The translations under genes were made by a program, and so were the position numbers. 64,000 bases of DNA, taken from positions 1 to 64,000 of the forward strand of contig JAPLPK010000191.1 in assembly GCA_026400275.1 (NCBI GenBank). Reading direction: 5' to 3'. The notes beneath the pieces were generated by a model, which was given only the letters and a program-made list of their open reading frames with translations, was not told the origin of the DNA and ran no database searches. This document shows, piece after piece, positions 54,999 to 63,841 of the stretch. Source of the stretch: Burkholderiales bacterium (GTDB taxonomy: Bacteria > Pseudomonadota > Gammaproteobacteria > Burkholderiales > Burkholderiaceae_C). The stretch's first letter is position 1. Each line of letters starts with the position of its first letter.

Positions 54999-56390
54999 AT
55001 GCCCCCACACAACACAACAGTCCCCCCTGGCCCGGTCAGCCGCTTTTTCGGCTTCCCGCTGCTGGGCCAAATGCGCCGCGACTACCTGGGTACGGCGCGG
55101 CATATGCACAGCCATTACGGTGATGCGGTGCACGCGCGCATCGGCCCGGAGCACACCTTCGAGTTCTTCCGCCCCGACTGGGTGCGCGAGGTGCTGGTGG
55201 AGCAGGCGCGCAACTTCATCCGCTGGGAGCGCGGCACGGCGGTCTTCGCCAAGGTGCACGGCCAGAGCGTGCTGGTGACCGAGGGCGATACCTGGCAGCG
55301 CCAGCGCCGCATGCTGCAGCCCGGCTTTGGCCCCAAGCGCATGGCCGGCTACGCGCAGCGCATGGTGGCCGCCGCCGCCCAGGCACTGGACGCCTTGCCG
55401 CCCCAGCCCACGCAGACGCTGAACTTCGAACACATGGTGACCCAGCTGACCATGGACGTGGTGCTGCGCACCCTGTTCAGCCAGCAGATCAGCGACAGCA
55501 ACCGCGCCGAAGCGCTGGCGGCCGAACAGGCGGTGCAGGTGATCAGCCGCGCCGGCATGGAGGAATTCTTCTGGCCCTTCAGCCTGCCCGACTGGATGCC
55601 GCACAAGTGGAGCGTTCGCAGTGCCAAGCACATGCTGGACGGCCTGGTGCGCCGCCACATCCGGCAACGCCGCCAAGCCACCGGCTCAGAGCAAAGCGAC
55701 CTGCTGGCCATGCTGATGGCCGTGCGTGATGACAGCGACGACAGCGGCGATGGCGGCGCGCTGAGCGACGAGGAGGTGCGCGACCAGTGCATGACCATCT
55801 TCCTGGCCGGCCACGAGACCACCGCTGCCGCCCTCACCTGGTGGGGCTACACCATGGCCGCCCACCCCGACTTTGCCCAGCGCGCCCAGGACGAGGTAGA
55901 CCAGATACTGGGCCAGCGCCCGCCCCGCTATGAAGACCTGCCCCAGCTGCCCTACCTGGCCCAGACCCTGAAGGAAACCATGCGCCTGTACCCACCGGCA
56001 CCCTCGCTGATCAGCCGGCGCGCGCTGCGCCCCGTGCAGATCGGCCCCTGGCAGCTACCCCAAGGTGCACTGGTGCGCGTCACGCCGTGGGTGCTGCAGC
56101 ACGATGCGCGCTGGTTCCCCGAGCCCGAGCGCTTCGACCCCGAGCGTTTTTCCAGCGCCGGCCAGGCCGCGCAGGAACGTGGCAGCTACCTGCCCTTTGG
56201 CGCTGGGCCACGGGTGTGCATAGGCAATCTGTTTGCGACGACCGAGATGACGCTGATCGCCGCCATGGTGCTGCAGCGCTTCCGCCTGGCACCGGGCAGC
56301 GCTGCGCCGCCCCAGCCGGTGCTGAACGTCACGCTGCGCCCAACGGGCGGCATGCCGCTGCAGCTGACGCGCCGCCAAAACCTGGCATAA
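54999..56390 (+). CDS. Cytochrome P450
   Basis: 463-residue P450. I-helix oxygen-binding motif AGHETTAAALTWW, K-helix ExxR in ETMRLYPPAP, and heme loop FGAGPRVCIG with Cys407 as iron ligand. The sequence resembles the CYP102/CYP4-like class that often hydroxylates fatty acids or other lipophilic compounds. No reductase or ferredoxin gene is next to it, so electrons must come from elsewhere. Start 54999 is chosen because upstream residues overlap the promoter region shared with the AraC gene. Confidence 0.92.
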   Translation: MPPHNTTVPPGPVSRFFGFPLLGQMRRDYLGTARHMHSHYGDAVHARIGPEHTFEFFRPDWVREVLVEQARNFIRWERGTAVFAKVHGQSVLVTEGDTWQRQRRMLQPGFGPKRMAGYAQRMVAAAAQALDALPPQPTQTLNFEHMVTQLTMDVVLRTLFSQQISDSNRAEALAAEQAVQVISRAGMEEFFWPFSLPDWMPHKWSVRSAKHMLDGLVRRHIRQRRQATGSEQSDLLAMLMAVRDDSDDSGDGGALSDEEVRDQCMTIFLAGHETTAAALTWWGYTMAAHPDFAQRAQDEVDQILGQRPPRYEDLPQLPYLAQTLKETMRLYPPAPSLISRRALRPVQIGPWQLPQGALVRVTPWVLQHDARWFPEPERFDPERFSSAGQAAQERGSYLPFGAGPRVCIGNLFATTEMTLIAAMVLQRFRLAPGSAAPPQPVLNVTLRPTGGMPLQLTRRQNLA

Positions 56391-56393
56391 AAA

Positions 56394-56440
56394 GTGCCAC
56401 TGGCGCAGATAGAACCTGCGCCAGCAGCTACCAAAAGAGG
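56394..56440 (+). repeat. Interspersed 50-bp repeat
   Basis: GTGCCACTGGCGCAGATAGA then ACCTGCGCCAGCAGCTACCA, between the P450 and EamA genes. Confidence 0.75.
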
Positions 56441-56503
56441 AGCACGCATAAAGAGGTGAAGCACAGGCCCCACAATAGCTGCCTTTTCACTTGTTTCCGT
56501 TAC

Positions 56504-57400
56504 ATGTCTACACAACTAACCCTGCGTCGCTTTTTACTGGCTCTGGCCATCGTCGCGGTGTGGGGTAGCAATTTCGCCATCATCAAGATTGCGCTGGCGC
56601 ACTTCACGCCGCTCTGGCTAGCCACCTGGCGCTTCGCCCTGGTGCTGCTGCCGGCGGTGTTCTTCCTGCCGCGCCCGGCCGTGCCCTGGCGCAACCTGGC
56701 GGCCTATGGTTTCCTGATTGGCGTGGGCCAGTTCGGGCTCATCTACTGGGCCATGCAGGGCCACATCTCGCCGGGACTCGCATCCCTGGTGGTACAGACC
56801 CAGGTGTTCTTCACCATTGCCCTGGCCATGCGCACCACCAAGGAACGCATGCAGGCCTACCAGTGGTGCGGCCTGCTGCTGGCGGCCAGCGGCATCGTGG
56901 TCATCATGCTGCACACAGACGGCAGCACCACGCCGCTGGGCCTGGCTGTGGTGCTGCTGGCGGCGCTGTCCTGGGGTGGCGGCAACACGGCATCGCGCCA
57001 GGCTGGCAAGGTCAACATGCTGGCCTATGTGGTGTGGTCCAGCCTGTTTGCCGTACCGCCGCTGCTGGCATTGGCGTGGGTGTTTGAAGGCAGTGCCGCG
57101 CTACTGACCAGTCTGCACACCGCCGACCTCGCCACCTGGGTCGCCGTCGTGTGGCAGGCCTGGGGCAACAGCCTGTTTGGCTACGCCATGTGGGCCTGGC
57201 TGCTGGCACGCCACCCTGCGGCCACCATCTCGCCCCTGGCCCTGCTGGTGCCGGTGTTTGGCATGGGCACCTCGGCCTGGTGGCTGGGCGAACCCCTGCC
57301 GGCCTGGAAGCTGATGGCCGCGGGCCTGGTGATGCTGGGACTGGTGATCAACCTGCTGTGGCCGCGCTGGCGGCAGTCGCACACACCACAGCGAAATTGA
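56504..57400 (+). CDS. EamA/DMT-family transporter
   Basis: 298 residues with ten predicted membrane helices in two EamA repeats. The first begins LALAIVAVWGSNFAIIKIAL; the second has AALSWGGGNTASRQAGKVNM and LLVPVFGMGTSAWWLGEPLP. It resembles the RhaT/YdcZ-like and O-acetylserine exporter groups (EamA in E. coli), so it may export amino acid or metabolite surplus. It is unrelated in detail to the EamA copy at 753. Stand-alone gene after the P450 gene. Confidence 0.87.
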   Translation: MSTQLTLRRFLLALAIVAVWGSNFAIIKIALAHFTPLWLATWRFALVLLPAVFFLPRPAVPWRNLAAYGFLIGVGQFGLIYWAMQGHISPGLASLVVQTQVFFTIALAMRTTKERMQAYQWCGLLLAASGIVVIMLHTDGSTTPLGLAVVLLAALSWGGGNTASRQAGKVNMLAYVVWSSLFAVPPLLALAWVFEGSAALLTSLHTADLATWVAVVWQAWGNSLFGYAMWAWLLARHPAATISPLALLVPVFGMGTSAWWLGEPLPAWKLMAAGLVMLGLVINLLWPRWRQSHTPQRN

Positions 57401-57453
57401 AGCCTGTAGGCCTAAGAACGTGTTCAAAGGCAGGCCTGCCTTAAACGACATCG

Positions 57454-57483
57454 TTCGTCGCATTTCGTCGCATTTCGTCGCAC
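57454..57483 (+). repeat. Three tandem TTCGTCGCAT units
   Basis: Three 10-base units, the last ending in C, upstream of the lipoprotein gene. The role is unknown; they could be sites for a DNA-binding protein. Confidence 0.7.
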
Positions 57484-57500
57484 TTAATTACGCACCGCGC

Positions 57501-57535
57501 TCCTAACATGGAAATGAATAAATACCTTGTTAGGA
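57501..57535 (+). promoter_or_regulatory. Leader hairpin that can cover the RBS of the lipoprotein gene
   Basis: TCCTAACA (57501-57508) is fully complementary to TGTTAGGA (57528-57535), which contains the likely RBS AGGA seven bases before the GTG start. Pairing would hide the RBS. Confidence 0.45.
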
Positions 57536-57542
57536 ACGAACA

Positions 57543-58931
57543 GTGGACACATCAATATTTCTCCCAACCAATGCCAGGCAGCTCAAGTTTGCCGGCACAT
57601 TGCTGGGCTTGGCAATGGGTCTAGCAGCCTGTGGTGGCGGCAGCAGCGGTAGCAGCAGCGATAGTGGTGGAGGTAGCACCACGTCCACCGTCAGCATTGG
57701 TGGCACTGTCAGCGGACTGACCGGCACCGGGCTTGTGTTGCAGAACAATTCTGGAGACAACCTGTCCATCTCCGACAACGGTAGCTTCACGATGGCCACA
57801 GCATTGGCCAATGGCGCCAGTTACAACGTCACCGTGAGCAGCCAACCCAGCTTGCCCAGCCAGACCTGCACCGTCACAAACGGCTCGGGGACTGCTAGTG
57901 CAGCAGTCACCAATGTAGTCGTCAGCTGTGCGACACCTCCAGTACGCTTTGCCTACGCGGCAAATAGTGGTACGGACGATGTCTCAGCCTACACCGTCGA
58001 TGCCAGTACCGGCGCCCTGACTGCCGTAGGCCAGTACGCTACCGGCACCACTCCCGATTCGATCGTTGTAGACCCTCAGGGCAAATTTGCCTATGTGGCG
58101 AACTTCTCCGGGAATAGCTTGTCCGCATACACCATCGACGGCAGCACGGGAGCCCTGAGCTCGCTAGCTACCTATACGATCACGGGCTTGTTGCCTTCGA
58201 TAACCATCAGCCCCAATGGCAAATTTGCATACGCCGTCATCTCCAGCGCGGGTCAAGTTGCCATGTACACCCGTGATACCAGTACCGGCTTGCTCTCTGC
58301 AAACGGACTGGCAGCAACCGGTGTCGACCCGCGGTCTGTAGTTGTGGACCCTTCAAGCAAGTTTGCGTATGTCGCCAATTATGACAATGGCAACGGCAGC
58401 ACGGTTTCAGCATATGCCTTGGATAGCAGCTCGGGTACGCTGACCCTTGTTGGAACCTATGCCACAGGCGCTGGCCCGCGCTCTATCGCCATAGATCCCA
58501 CAGGCAAGTTCGCCTATGTGACGAACTACGGAGCTGGCAATGGCAGCACGGTATCGGCCTACTCCATCAACACCAACACCGGCGCACTAACCACAGTAGG
58601 CACTTACGCCACAGGAACCGCGCCCCGCTCTATCGCTGTGGAGCCACGTGGCAAATTCGCCTATGTGACCAACCTCATCGACAACACCGTGACGACCTTC
58701 AGCATCCAAGCCAGCACGGGAGCGCTGACCCCGGTGGGGACAGCAGTCGCTACTGGCGCTGGTCCGTTCTCCGTTACAGCAGACCCCACGGGCAAGTTTG
58801 TCTATGTGGCCAACTTCACAGATGGCAGCGTATGGTGCTACACCGTTAACAGCACCAGCGGTGCACTGACCAGGGCGGGCACCAGCTTCACCGCACACAC
58901 CGGCACTACGGCGGTAATCACGACCCAGTAA
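57543..58931 (+). CDS. Beta-propeller lipoprotein
   Basis: 462 residues. Lipoprotein signal with lipobox GLAAC (Cys30), then a Gly/Ser linker. A small beta domain follows (TVSIGGTVSGLTGTGLVLQN, to about residue 130), then seven or so repeats of a lactonase/YVTN-like propeller, each containing GKFAYVANY-like and STGALTxVGTYATG-like strands. It probably sits in the outer membrane; a role as lactonase or in binding is not shown by specific residues. GTG start with AGGAA upstream. Tandem near-identical blades suggest internal duplication. Confidence 0.85.
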   Translation: MDTSIFLPTNARQLKFAGTLLGLAMGLAACGGGSSGSSSDSGGGSTTSTVSIGGTVSGLTGTGLVLQNNSGDNLSISDNGSFTMATALANGASYNVTVSSQPSLPSQTCTVTNGSGTASAAVTNVVVSCATPPVRFAYAANSGTDDVSAYTVDASTGALTAVGQYATGTTPDSIVVDPQGKFAYVANFSGNSLSAYTIDGSTGALSSLATYTITGLLPSITISPNGKFAYAVISSAGQVAMYTRDTSTGLLSANGLAATGVDPRSVVVDPSSKFAYVANYDNGNGSTVSAYALDSSSGTLTLVGTYATGAGPRSIAIDPTGKFAYVTNYGAGNGSTVSAYSINTNTGALTTVGTYATGTAPRSIAVEPRGKFAYVTNLIDNTVTTFSIQASTGALTPVGTAVATGAGPFSVTADPTGKFVYVANFTDGSVWCYTVNSTSGALTRAGTSFTAHTGTTAVITTQ

Positions 58932-59055
58932 ACCTAGCGCCTAGAAGGCATTCGCCTATCAATGGACAACCAGGGCTTGGGTACAGCGTGCTGTACCCAA
59001 GCCCCGCGCTGGCAGACATTTGCACCGGCGATTGCCCCATAAACCACTGCCACAT

Positions 59056-59160
59056 GGCAGCAAACGACTCACCCTGTACCTCTGCATCATCGTGGCCCTG
59101 GTCGAAGGCCTGACCTGCAGACCGCCGGCATTGCCGCACCCGGCATCGGTGCCGAAATAA
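59056..59160 (+). pseudogene. Remnant of an AAHS-type MFS transporter gene
   Basis: A stretch resembling the beginning of the transporter gene at 28128-28228: CTCTGCATCATCGTGGCCCT against the same coding region there, then GGCCTGACCTGCAG (one G missing), CCGCCGGCATTGCCGC and GGCATCGGTGCCGA. The single-base loss breaks the frame and nothing else of the gene follows. The surrounding 58932-59181 has no other feature. Confidence 0.7.
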
Positions 59161-59181
59161 ATAGCAACCCAGTCCTGTGGT

Positions 59182-60531
59182 TCAAGCCGGCTTGGGGCCG
59201 TCTTTCACCGCATTGGCATCTGCCCAGGCCCAGGCTTGGCTGGAGAGTTCCAGCACCCGTTCCAAACTGCTGAAGCCGTCGGCCACCACACTGGCATCAC
59301 TGACAGTCTGGTTCTCCACCTGCGCGGCGGTATGCAGATAAACGTGCCACGGCCCTGTCTGGCCCAGCAGGGCCTGCTCGGCCTCAGGTGGCAGGCTGAG
59401 TGTGGCCACCACTTCCTCAGGGGCGATCTTCAAAATCAGGCCCAGCATGGACGCCAGCCCCAGGGTGAAAAAGCGGCCCGGCTCGGCCTCGCCGCGTTCG
59501 ATGGCCAGCAACTCCACCAGCCGGGAACGGCACAGTGCAACTTCTTGCAAGGCCGAGGCCATCTTGCGGCTACCGGCAAACTTCATCAGCATCAACGACA
59601 GCCAGCGGTGCAGTTCGTTGCGGCCCAGCATCTGCACCGCCTGGTCCACGCTGGCGATACCACCCAAATGCGCAAAGCTGGCGCTGTTCATGCGCTGCAG
59701 CAGGCGGTAGGTCAGGCTCACATCACCCTTGATGGCCGCCACGATCACCGACGTATCGGCTCCGGCAGAGAGCTGGCTCAGCAGCTGGGACAAACGCCCC
59801 ACTTCTGGTGCCAGGACTGCCGCCTTGGGCTTGGCTACGGGTGCCGCAGTGCGCATGGCACCGCTGGCAAACTGCGCGCCGTCCTGCAGCACCATTTCCA
59901 TGTGCTCGACCTGGTCCAGATCGGTGACGATGGCTGGTATCTTGGGTGCCGTGCTGGTTTGGGTTTTCAGCTGCTCCAGCAAGGCGTCCACACCGGCTTC
60001 GCCGGGCCGCAACAGCCAGAAGTCCGGGGCCACGCCCATGTCCAGGCTACTGCTCCAGGCCAGGCGAGCCCCGGCCGAGCGGAAAGCCGCCACCGTGTCA
60101 CGCAAGGCCTGCTGCGCCTCAGGTGCCAGCGGCTGCGCCGTATCGGCCTCAACGCCGACCACCAAACCAGCATCATCCTTGGGTACCACGGCCTGTGCCA
60201 GCCATGCCGCTGGCAGCCGGGCAAAACCAATGCGGCCCTGCATGGCCACCAGCCGCGCCGACACCAGCACTACCGCCACCTGGGCGGTTTGTGCAGCAAC
60301 ATCGCCACTGGCGCCCAGGCTACGCTGCACAGCAGCGTCGACACGGAATTCAAAACCGGCCACATCACCGTTGGCAGAAACCAGAGGCCGGCGGGCCACT
60401 GCCGACACCGGACGTGGCGACACGGGCGGCTTGGTCACCGCGACCGACGCTGGGGCGGACTGCGGCGGAGCGGCAGGTTCGGGAGCGTTCTGACCAAACT
60501 TGGGAATCAGGCGTTTAAAAAAGGAAGTCAT
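59182..60531 (-). CDS. HDOD-domain signalling protein
   Basis: 449 residues. A basic N-terminus and a Pro/Ala-rich linker are followed by a degenerate EAL-like half (RPLVSANGDVAGFEFRVDAA to about residue 210) and a HDOD domain (about 235-420: RLSQLLSQLSAGADTSVIVA, SLTYRLLQRMNSASF and ASVDQAVQMLGRNELHRWLS). This is the YuxH layout. The EAL part lacks the catalytic EAL signature, so no c-di-GMP hydrolysis is expected. HDOD proteins act through protein contacts in motility or stress control. Single gene. Confidence 0.85.
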   Translation of the reverse strand: MTSFFKRLIPKFGQNAPEPAAPPQSAPASVAVTKPPVSPRPVSAVARRPLVSANGDVAGFEFRVDAAVQRSLGASGDVAAQTAQVAVVLVSARLVAMQGRIGFARLPAAWLAQAVVPKDDAGLVVGVEADTAQPLAPEAQQALRDTVAAFRSAGARLAWSSSLDMGVAPDFWLLRPGEAGVDALLEQLKTQTSTAPKIPAIVTDLDQVEHMEMVLQDGAQFASGAMRTAAPVAKPKAAVLAPEVGRLSQLLSQLSAGADTSVIVAAIKGDVSLTYRLLQRMNSASFAHLGGIASVDQAVQMLGRNELHRWLSLMLMKFAGSRKMASALQEVALCRSRLVELLAIERGEAEPGRFFTLGLASMLGLILKIAPEEVVATLSLPPEAEQALLGQTGPWHVYLHTAAQVENQTVSDASVVADGFSSLERVLELSSQAWAWADANAVKDGPKPA

Positions 60532-60633
60532 GGCGGGTACGGCAAAAATACGTGGTACCTGACTCTAAGGCCTTCCTCTAAAGATTTCAGACCTTTATGG
60601 GCCTTTTATCGGATCACCCGGATACAGCGGACA

Positions 60634-61326
60634 TCAAATCGCCACCAGATTACGCACCCCGTTGGCTTCCATGTCCTTGCCCAGGCCGCGCGCGATGAAC
60701 TCGCCACGCTCCATCACGAGGTAGTCGTCGGCCAACTCCTGCGCGAAGTCGTAGTACTGCTCGACCAGCAATATCGCCATGTCGCCCCGGTCGGCCAGCA
60801 TACGGATCACGCGGCCAATGTCCTTGATGATCGACGGCTGTATGCCTTCCGTGGGCTCATCCAGGATCAACAACTTGGGGCCTGCGGCCAGCGCGCGGGC
60901 AATGGCCAGCTGCTGCTGCTGCCCACCAGACAGGTCACCGCCACGTCGGTGGAGCATCTGCTTGAGCACCGGAAACAGGGTGAACAGCTCAGGCGGAATC
61001 GGCGTGCTGGCGCTTTTGTAGGCCAGGCCCATGCGCAGGTTTTCTTCCACCGTCAGCCGGGCGAAGATTTCGCGGCCCTGCGGCACAAAGCCGACACCTG
61101 CGCGGGCCCGCTCATACGGCGTGTAACCCTGGATGGCCTTGCCGTCCAACTCAATGCTGCCGGTCTTGATAGGCACCAAGCCCATCAGCGACTTCAGCAA
61201 GGTGGTCTTGCCCACGCCGTTGCGGCCCAGCAGCACGGTGACCTTGCCTTTGGTGCATTGCAGACTCACATCGCGCAGGATGTGGGAGCCGCCGTAGTAT
61301 TGGTTGATGTTTTTGACGTTGAGCAT
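60634..61326 (-). CDS. urtE: Urea ABC transporter ATP-binding protein UrtE
   Basis: 230 residues, LivF-like. Walker A LLGRNGVGKTTLLKSLMGLV, signature LSGGQQQQLAIARALAAGPK, Walker B LLILDEPTEGIQPSII and switch LLVEQYYDFA. The EGIQPSII and YYDFAQELADDY stretches are typical of UrtE rather than branched-chain LivF. Start 61326 (MLNVKNINQYYGG) is chosen over an ATG six codons earlier. It is normally contiguous with urtD; here a repeat of about 360 bases lies between. Confidence 0.92.
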   Translation of the reverse strand: MLNVKNINQYYGGSHILRDVSLQCTKGKVTVLLGRNGVGKTTLLKSLMGLVPIKTGSIELDGKAIQGYTPYERARAGVGFVPQGREIFARLTVEENLRMGLAYKSASTPIPPELFTLFPVLKQMLHRRGGDLSGGQQQQLAIARALAAGPKLLILDEPTEGIQPSIIKDIGRVIRMLADRGDMAILLVEQYYDFAQELADDYLVMERGEFIARGLGKDMEANGVRNLVAI

Positions 61327-61394
61327 GGTGGTCACTTTCCGCATTTGACGTAAGCCTTGTCTGGACGATGGAGGTCGTCAACTGGCATGCTGGG

Positions 61395-61750
61395 CTCGCG
61401 CCCTAGGCGCGATGTGGCGCTGCGCGCCACCGATCCCGATCCCCGGGGTCCCCCTCTAGATGCGCCGAGGAGCGCAGCTTCAGGCGGATAAGGGCTGGCG
61501 TTGTTTGAGCGCAGCGAGTTTAGCCAGACCCCGCCTGAAGCGAGCACCGCAGGTTTCCCAGTGCGATAGCACTGGGACGCAGGTAGTGGGGGCGCCTTTC
61601 TTTTGGTGACTTTTGGTGTTCGCGTAACTTTGCTGCGCAAAGTGAGCGAACTCCGCGTGCAAAGCACGCCTTTTGCGCAAAAGAAAACCCGCTCGCGGGT
61701 TTCTATAAAAGTTACTGCGCCGCCGGGCGCACATCCCGGCCGGGGATGCA
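61395..61750 (+). repeat. Long interspersed repeat between urtD and urtE
   Basis: Matches 48251-48527 in order and orientation: CTCGCGCCCTAGGCGCGATG, GCGCCGAGGAGCGCAGC, GCGAGCACCGCAGGTT and TTACTGCGCCGCCGGGCGCA. It has an extra internal stretch with hairpins: GTTCGC/GCGAAC enclosing CTTTGC/GCAAAG, CGTGC/GCACG and AAACCCGC/GCGGGTTT. The rest of the gap 61327-61866 shows no gene. Confidence 0.85.
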
Positions 61751-61866
61751 AGTTAACGTCAACCCGCCAATCGGGGTCAGAGCCCAAATGCGAGACACAG
61801 CACGCTCGATCCGCATGCACACGGCGTGCAATTGGGATCTGCCCCCCATTGGCTAGAAGCGCAGCT

Positions 61867-62745
61867 CTATCGACCAAGATAAACCTCAATCACACGCTCA
61901 TCCGCCTGCACCTGGTCCAGCGTGCCCTGTGCCAGCACCGAGCCATCGCACAGCACGGTGACAATCTCTGAGATGGTCTTGATAAAGCCCATGTCGTGCT
62001 CCACCACCATCAGCGAATGCTTGCCCTTCAGCGTCAGGAACAGCTCGGCGGTGCGGGCAGTTTCCTCGTCGGTCATGCCGGCTACCGGCTCGTCCAGCAG
62101 CAGCAGCTTGGGGTCTTGCATCAGCAGCATGCCGATCTCCAGCCACTGCTTTTGCCCGTGGCTGAGGTTGCCGGCCTGGCGCGTCACGCTGTCGGCCAGG
62201 TGGATGGTCACCAGCATCTCGGCCAGCTTGTCGCTCTGCGCCGAGTCCAGCTTGTGCAGCATGGACGACTTGACGCTCTTGTTCATCTTCAGCGCCAGCT
62301 CCAGATTCTCGAAAACGCTGAGCTTTTCGAACACCGTAGGCTTCTGAAACTTGCGGCCTATACCCAGCTGGGCGATCTCGGGCTCATTGTGGCGCAGCAG
62401 ATCAATAGTGCTGCCGAAGAAGACCTTGCCGGTATTTGGACGCGTCTTGCCGGTGATGATGTCCATCATCGTCGTCTTGCCAGCGCCGTTGGGGCCGATG
62501 ATGCAGCGCAGCTCGCCGGGCGCGATGTCCAACGACAAGCCGTTGATCGCCTTGAAGCCGTCAAAGCTCACGTGAACATCTTCCAGGTACAGGATGCGCC
62601 CATGGGCAATGTCCACCTCGCCAGGCGTGTGGATGCGCGAGAAGCCGGCTTCGCGGCCACCGGACTCGGTCTGACCCGTCTTGTGCTTTGCCCGCTCTTT
62701 CTTTTCCAGGCGTTCTGTGCCTTCTTCCATCAGATCGGGCGTCAT
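61867..62745 (-). CDS. urtD: Urea ABC transporter ATP-binding protein UrtD
   Basis: 292 residues, LivG-like. Walker A IIGPNGAGKTTMMDIITGKT, UrtD-type signature LSHGQKQWLEIGMLLMQDPK (His in place of Gly), Walker B LLLLDEPVAGMTDEE and switch VVEHDMGF. An N-terminal Lys/Glu-rich extension of about 45 residues is present. ATG 62745 overlaps the true end of urtC by four bases (ATGA). Because urtC is frameshifted, urtD also appears in a 656-residue open frame with the N-terminal part of urtC; that fusion is not a real protein. Confidence 0.92.
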   Translation of the reverse strand: MTPDLMEEGTERLEKKERAKHKTGQTESGGREAGFSRIHTPGEVDIAHGRILYLEDVHVSFDGFKAINGLSLDIAPGELRCIIGPNGAGKTTMMDIITGKTRPNTGKVFFGSTIDLLRHNEPEIAQLGIGRKFQKPTVFEKLSVFENLELALKMNKSVKSSMLHKLDSAQSDKLAEMLVTIHLADSVTRQAGNLSHGQKQWLEIGMLLMQDPKLLLLDEPVAGMTDEETARTAELFLTLKGKHSLMVVEHDMGFIKTISEIVTVLCDGSVLAQGTLDQVQADERVIEVYLGR

Positions 62746-63837
62746 GCCTTGGCTCCCTTCAACTTCTTCACCAAACCAACCACGCCATCGGGCAGGAACA
62801 ATGTCACCGCAATAAACAAGGCACCCAAAAAGTACAACCAGAACTCGGGGTAGGCCACGGTCAACCAGCTCTTGGCACCGTTGACGATGAAGGCGCCGAG
62901 GATGGGGCCGATCAGCGTCGCCCGGCCACCGACTGCGGCCCACACAGCGATCTCGATCGAGTTCGCGGGGCTCATTTCCGACTTGCGTCACATACAAGGC
63001 CCCGGCCACGCCGCACATTACGGCAGAAATCACCCAGATGCTCAGCTTGTAGCCCAGCGGCGAATAGCCCGAGAACATGACACGCGTTTCCGCATCGCGG
63101 ATGGCCTGCAACACCCGGCCGTACTTGCTGCCGACCAACCACTTGGCGAACAGGAAGAAGCCCAGCAAGGTCAAGCCGGTGAGCACAAACAAGGTCATGC
63201 GCATCGATGTCGTGGCCATCGGGATGCCCAGGATGCGCTTGAAGTCGGTAAAGCCATTGTTGCCGCCAAAGCCGGTTTCGTTACGGAAGAACAGCAGCAT
63301 GGTGGCAAAGGTCATCGCCTGGGTGATGATGGAGAAATACACCCCCTTGATGCGCGAGCGGAAGGCGAAGAAGCCAAAGATGCCCGCCACCACCGCCGGC
63401 GCCACCACGACCAGGAATAGCGTGGCGCCGAAGCTGCCGCTTAAGCTCCAGTGCCAGGGCAAAGCCTTCCAGTCCAGGAACACCATGAAGTCGGGCAGAT
63501 CGCTTTTGTAGTTGCCGTCGCGGCCGATCTGGCGCATCAAATACATGCCCATGGCATAGCCGCCGAGCGCGAAGAACAGGCCGTGGCCCAGGCTCAAGAT
63601 GCCGGTATAGCCCCAGATCAAATCCATGGCCAGCGCTGCAATGGCGTAGCACATGATCTTGCCGACCAGCGCAATGGCGTAGTCGCTCAGATGCCAGATG
63701 CTGTCGGCGGGAATCAGTAGGTTCAACACTGGTGCCACAGCGCAGACCAGGATCAGCGCGACGATGAAGCTGCTCCAGCCGGAACGGGTCAGCAGCGGGC
63801 CTTTGACAGGCAAAATTACTTTCGAGGTAGTGCTCAT
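62742..63837 (-). pseudogene. urtC: Urea ABC transporter permease UrtC, frame-disrupted
   Basis: LivM-like permease. The first part (63837 to about 62985) has all expected membrane segments up to MCGVAGALYVTQVG. The last 77 residues (SPANSIEIAVWAAVGGRATL, FLYLG-type end to VVGLVKKLKGAKA) are in another frame (62975-62742). At the junction, homologues carry an IINPSE-like piece between QVG and MSPANS; its loss as about 17 bases would give exactly the frame change seen. Either a real deletion or an assembly error. If real, urea import by this system should be lost. Confidence 0.82.
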
Positions 63838-63841
63838 AATC

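Noticed and set aside
57454-57483. Tandem TTCGTCGCAT units as a CRISPR array
   Set aside because: Units are 10 bases and directly adjacent with no spacers; no cas gene is in the window.
59236-61353. A 705-residue open frame on the plus strand
   Set aside because: It is antisense to the HDOD gene and urtE; composition is His/Gln/Arg-rich without domains. High-GC shadow.
61867-63837. A 656-residue open frame joining UrtC and UrtD
   Set aside because: The middle part (about residues 290-360) is Arg/Pro-rich out-of-frame translation; the true UrtC end is in another frame and UrtD has its own start at 62745.
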